Origin: an uncultured Alphaproteobacteria bacterium
GTDB taxonomy: Bacteria > Pseudomonadota > Alphaproteobacteria > Bin95
Reading direction: 5' to 3'
Assembly (NCBI GenBank): GCA_937891825.1
Contig: CALAHN010000121.1
Span: 1-38,035, forward strand
DNA length: 38,035 nt
A program made the position numbers and the translations under genes. This document shows, piece by piece, positions 36,210 to 38,035 of this stretch. The first letter of the stretch is position 1; each line of letters opens with the position of its first letter. The notes beneath the pieces were generated by a model, which was not told the origin of the DNA, did not search any database, and saw only the letters and a list, made by a program, of their open reading frames with translations.

Positions 36210-37361
36210 ATGCGAAAATTCTTAGTCGCCGCCTTCGCGGCGGCGCTGCCTGTGCTGCCGGCCGGCGCGATCGCCGCCGAAGTTAAATTGCCGTCTGCCT
36301 TGTCCTGGACGGCCTATGGGACCACGTCTTCGGGCTACGCCCAGTCCATTGGATTGGGAAACATGCTGAAGGGAAAATACCGGACCGAGGTCCGGGTCAT
36401 CCCCGGCAAGAATGACGTCTCGCGCATGCTGCCGCTGAAAGCGGGGCAGGCGGAAATCTGCGCCTGCGGCATTGCATCGTACTTCAGCCAGGAAGGCGTG
36501 CTGATGTTCGCTTCCGAAAGCTGGGGGCCGCAGCGGGTGCGGAACCTGTTCAACAATATCGGCCGCAATGGCACGGCGGGCGTCGCGGTCGCGGCGGATG
36601 CAGGCGTCAAGACGATCCAGGATCTCAAGGGCAAGCGCGTGTCCTGGGTGAAGGGTTCGCCGGCCTTGCAGACCAACATGGCGGCGGCGCTCGCGTTCGG
36701 CGGGCTGACCTGGGACGATGTCGTGAAGATCGAGGTGCCCGGCTGGGGCCAGTCGATGCAGGCCATTCTGGACGGCCAGTCCGATGCGGCCGTCGGCAGC
36801 ACGATTTCCAGCGTCTATGCCCAGATCGCCGCCAGCCCGCGCGGCCTGTTCCATCCGACATTCCCCCATAGCGACGAGGAGGGATGGGCGCGCGCCAAAG
36901 CGGTGGCGCCTTACTGGACGAAGCAAGTCGTCTCGAATGCGGTCAGCGGCGAGAGCAACACCAGCGGCAAGATGCCCTTTGACGGCGCAACATACCCCTA
37001 TCCGATCTTCGTCAGCCTGACGGGGCTGAGCGACGAGACGGCCTATGGGCTGACCAAAGCCGTGATGGAAAATTATGAGGTCTACAAGGAATCCGGCCCC
37101 GGCATGGACGGCTACAAGCTTGAGAACCAGAACCTGATCTGGGTGTTCCCGTATCACAAGGGCGCGATCCAGTATTACAAGGAAAAGAACGTCTGGACGG
37201 CAGAGGCGCAGGCGAACACGGATGCGCTGCTGCAACGGGAAGACATCCTGGCCAACGCATGGAAAGCCGCGACCGCGGGCGCTTTCGACGAGGCGGCCTG
37301 GCTCGCCGCCCGGGCGAAAGCGCTCGATGCGGCCGGCATGCCGGTGCCGTTCAGAGACTGA
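36210..37361 (+). CDS. TAXI family TRAP transporter solute-binding protein
   Basis: 383 aa from ATG 36210 (MRKFLVAAFAAALPVLPAGAIAAEV), chosen over ATG 36195 because GGGAG lies 8-9 nt upstream and the signal peptide then starts properly. Periplasmic receptor of TRAP-TAXI importers for C4-dicarboxylates, glutamate and similar acids. Features: TAYGTTSSGYAQSIGLGNML (TAXI N-lobe), DLKGKRVSWVKGSPALQTNMAAAL, IEVPGWGQSMQAILDGQSDAAVGSTISSVYAQI, then PYPIFVSLTGLSDETAYGLTKAVMENYEVYK. No TRAP membrane subunit follows; downstream is a terminator. It belongs to the longer about 380-residue TAXI type often found alone. Ligand unknown. Confidence 0.9.
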   Translation: MRKFLVAAFAAALPVLPAGAIAAEVKLPSALSWTAYGTTSSGYAQSIGLGNMLKGKYRTEVRVIPGKNDVSRMLPLKAGQAEICACGIASYFSQEGVLMFASESWGPQRVRNLFNNIGRNGTAGVAVAADAGVKTIQDLKGKRVSWVKGSPALQTNMAAALAFGGLTWDDVVKIEVPGWGQSMQAILDGQSDAAVGSTISSVYAQIAASPRGLFHPTFPHSDEEGWARAKAVAPYWTKQVVSNAVSGESNTSGKMPFDGATYPYPIFVSLTGLSDETAYGLTKAVMENYEVYKESGPGMDGYKLENQNLIWVFPYHKGAIQYYKEKNVWTAEAQANTDALLQREDILANAWKAATAGAFDEAAWLAARAKALDAAGMPVPFRD

Positions 37362-37372
37362 CCGTCGCGCAA

Positions 37373-37404
37373 CCCAGGCTTTGGCGGCGGCGCCAAAGCC
37401 TGGG
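37373..37404. terminator. Bidirectional hairpin terminator between convergent genes
   Basis: A perfect 13-bp stem CCCAGGCTTTGGC (37373-37385) and GCCAAAGCCTGGG (37392-37404), loop GGCGGC. It starts 11 nt after the TAXI stop, and the convergent SRPBCC gene ends at 37507, so it can serve both strands. The remaining 37405-37506 holds nothing else obvious apart from a CGTATCACGG duplication near 37480-37500. Confidence 0.82.
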
Positions 37405-37506
37405 ATGCCATTTCAATACCTGACCCGCCTCGCACCGCCTCAGACGGCGGCGATGTGGTTGTCCCAGGCGGCGTGCCGTATCACGGCCGTATCACGGCGC
37501 GCTCGG

Positions 37507-37998
37507 TCAGCCGGGCAGGCGTTCTGCATATTCCAGCTTCAACCGGCGCCAACTTTCCCAGAACGGCTCCGGCGTTTCGCCTGTAAGCCGCGTCGCCAGA
37601 AGGTCGAGATGGCTGTGCCAGCCTGGGCCGACCATCAACTGCATGTCGTGGTCGCCCAAGCGGCGATGGGTGACCGTGAGCAGCACCTGATCGCCGACAG
37701 GCTTCAGGTCGAACGTCACGTTGCCGTCGTCGTGCCAGACGAAGGTCAATGTGTGCGGCGGGTCGAGTTCGACGATCGTGCTCGTCATACGGTGTTCGTC
37801 GCCGAAATCGTCTGGCCGGGCGCCGGAAGGCGTCGTCAGCTCATTGTTGCGCCAGGTCCACTCAAACGGCGCGCCGACCTCAAGGCTCATCTCGCCCGCT
37901 GCGAGCCAGGTTTTGCGGAGGTCGCTCTCGGTCAGGTAGGCCCAGACCCGTTCGATCGGCCCAGGCAACAGCCGTTGGATCGTTATACCAATTTGCAT
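37507..37998 (-). CDS. SRPBCC / AHSA1 (START-like) domain protein
   Basis: 163 aa. Helix-grip fold for hydrophobic ligands: ITIQRLLPGPIERVWAYLTESDLRKTWLAAGEM at the N terminus, FEWTWRN, STIVELDPPHTLTFVWHDDGNVTFDLKPVGDQVLLTVTHRRLGD, and C-terminal helix GWHSHLDLLATRLTG then FWESWRRLKLEYAERL. These match the Aha1 C-terminal-domain-like bacterial proteins (COG3832), often partners of ArsR-type regulators, but no regulator is visible here as the window ends 37 nt upstream. Start ATG 37998. Biological role unknown. Confidence 0.9.
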   Translation of the reverse strand: MQIGITIQRLLPGPIERVWAYLTESDLRKTWLAAGEMSLEVGAPFEWTWRNNELTTPSGARPDDFGDEHRMTSTIVELDPPHTLTFVWHDDGNVTFDLKPVGDQVLLTVTHRRLGDHDMQLMVGPGWHSHLDLLATRLTGETPEPFWESWRRLKLEYAERLPG

Positions 37999-38035
37999 TG
38001 ATCAGAACCCGTGAGCCCATTGCCGACATCCGATG

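Overview
The window is a high-GC stretch of bacterial chromosome, roughly two-thirds G+C by eye, densely packed with short intergenic gaps and many ATGA/TGATG stop-start overlaps. Gene content points to an alphaproteobacterium, probably a free-living, possibly marine, Rhodospirillales-like lineage. The pointers are a HemB whose zinc-cysteine site is replaced by the Mg-type DxALDPF motif, an isobutyryl-CoA/3-hydroxyisobutyrate (valine) operon, TAXI and polar amino acid transporters, RTX proteins and a DMSP-lyase-type cupin. This placement is inference; no rRNA, tRNA or phylogenetic marker beyond HemB is present. I saw no phage, IS element, CRISPR array or tRNA.

Layout. 65-3654: a mandelate-racemase-like enolase-superfamily enzyme and an (R)-hydratase (MaoC type) on the minus strand, divergent from an acyl-CoA synthetase; a perfect 8-bp inverted repeat lies in the shared promoter gap. 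3655-8987: an AT-rich gap, then a giant secreted animal-type haem peroxidase with two RTX blocks. Its reading frame is broken once by an in-frame TAG at 4892-4894; the gene ends at a 16-bp-stem terminator. 9089-15248: a plus-strand run of a DMSP-lyase-family cupin, a polysaccharide-deacetylase-fold enzyme, a cysteine-less maleate isomerase/Asp-Glu racemase homologue, a DUF2459 membrane-anchored protein, a class A flavin monooxygenase, a small cupin, a GNAT acetyltransferase and a crotonase without the usual glutamates. It looks like a small-molecule catabolic cluster. 15235-16556: a DUF4345 membrane protein and a lipoprotein alpha/beta hydrolase, divergently arranged.

16528-19637 (minus): acyl-CoA dehydrogenase, 3-hydroxyisobutyryl-CoA hydrolase and 3-hydroxyisobutyrate dehydrogenase, three consecutive functions of valine breakdown. 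19780-23978 (plus): hemB, a CaCA cation antiporter, a VOC protein, an amidase and an AtzH/HpxZ-like protein, the last three overlapping. 24177-27276: a complete polar amino acid ABC importer (binding protein, ATPase, two permeases), with a hexamer repeat and a hairpin between binding protein and ATPase. 27358-30854: an NAD-dependent epimerase, convergent with an SDR, the NADH pyrophosphatase NudC and another SDR. 30992-34855: bacterioferritin, an M19 dipeptidase homologue lacking half its metal ligands, a MetE-like zinc methyltransferase and an MFS permease, the middle pair overlapping by 1 nt. 34954-37998: a second RTX protein made of 28 uninterrupted nonapeptides, an orphan TAXI-type binding protein, a strong bidirectional terminator and a convergent SRPBCC/AHSA1 protein.

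The best candidates for something new are the amber-interrupted RTX peroxidase, the cupin/deacetylase/cysteine-less racemase cluster, and the M19-like/MetE-like gene pair. No type I secretion genes for the RTX proteins and no TRAP membrane subunits for the TAXI protein are present, so partners must lie elsewhere.
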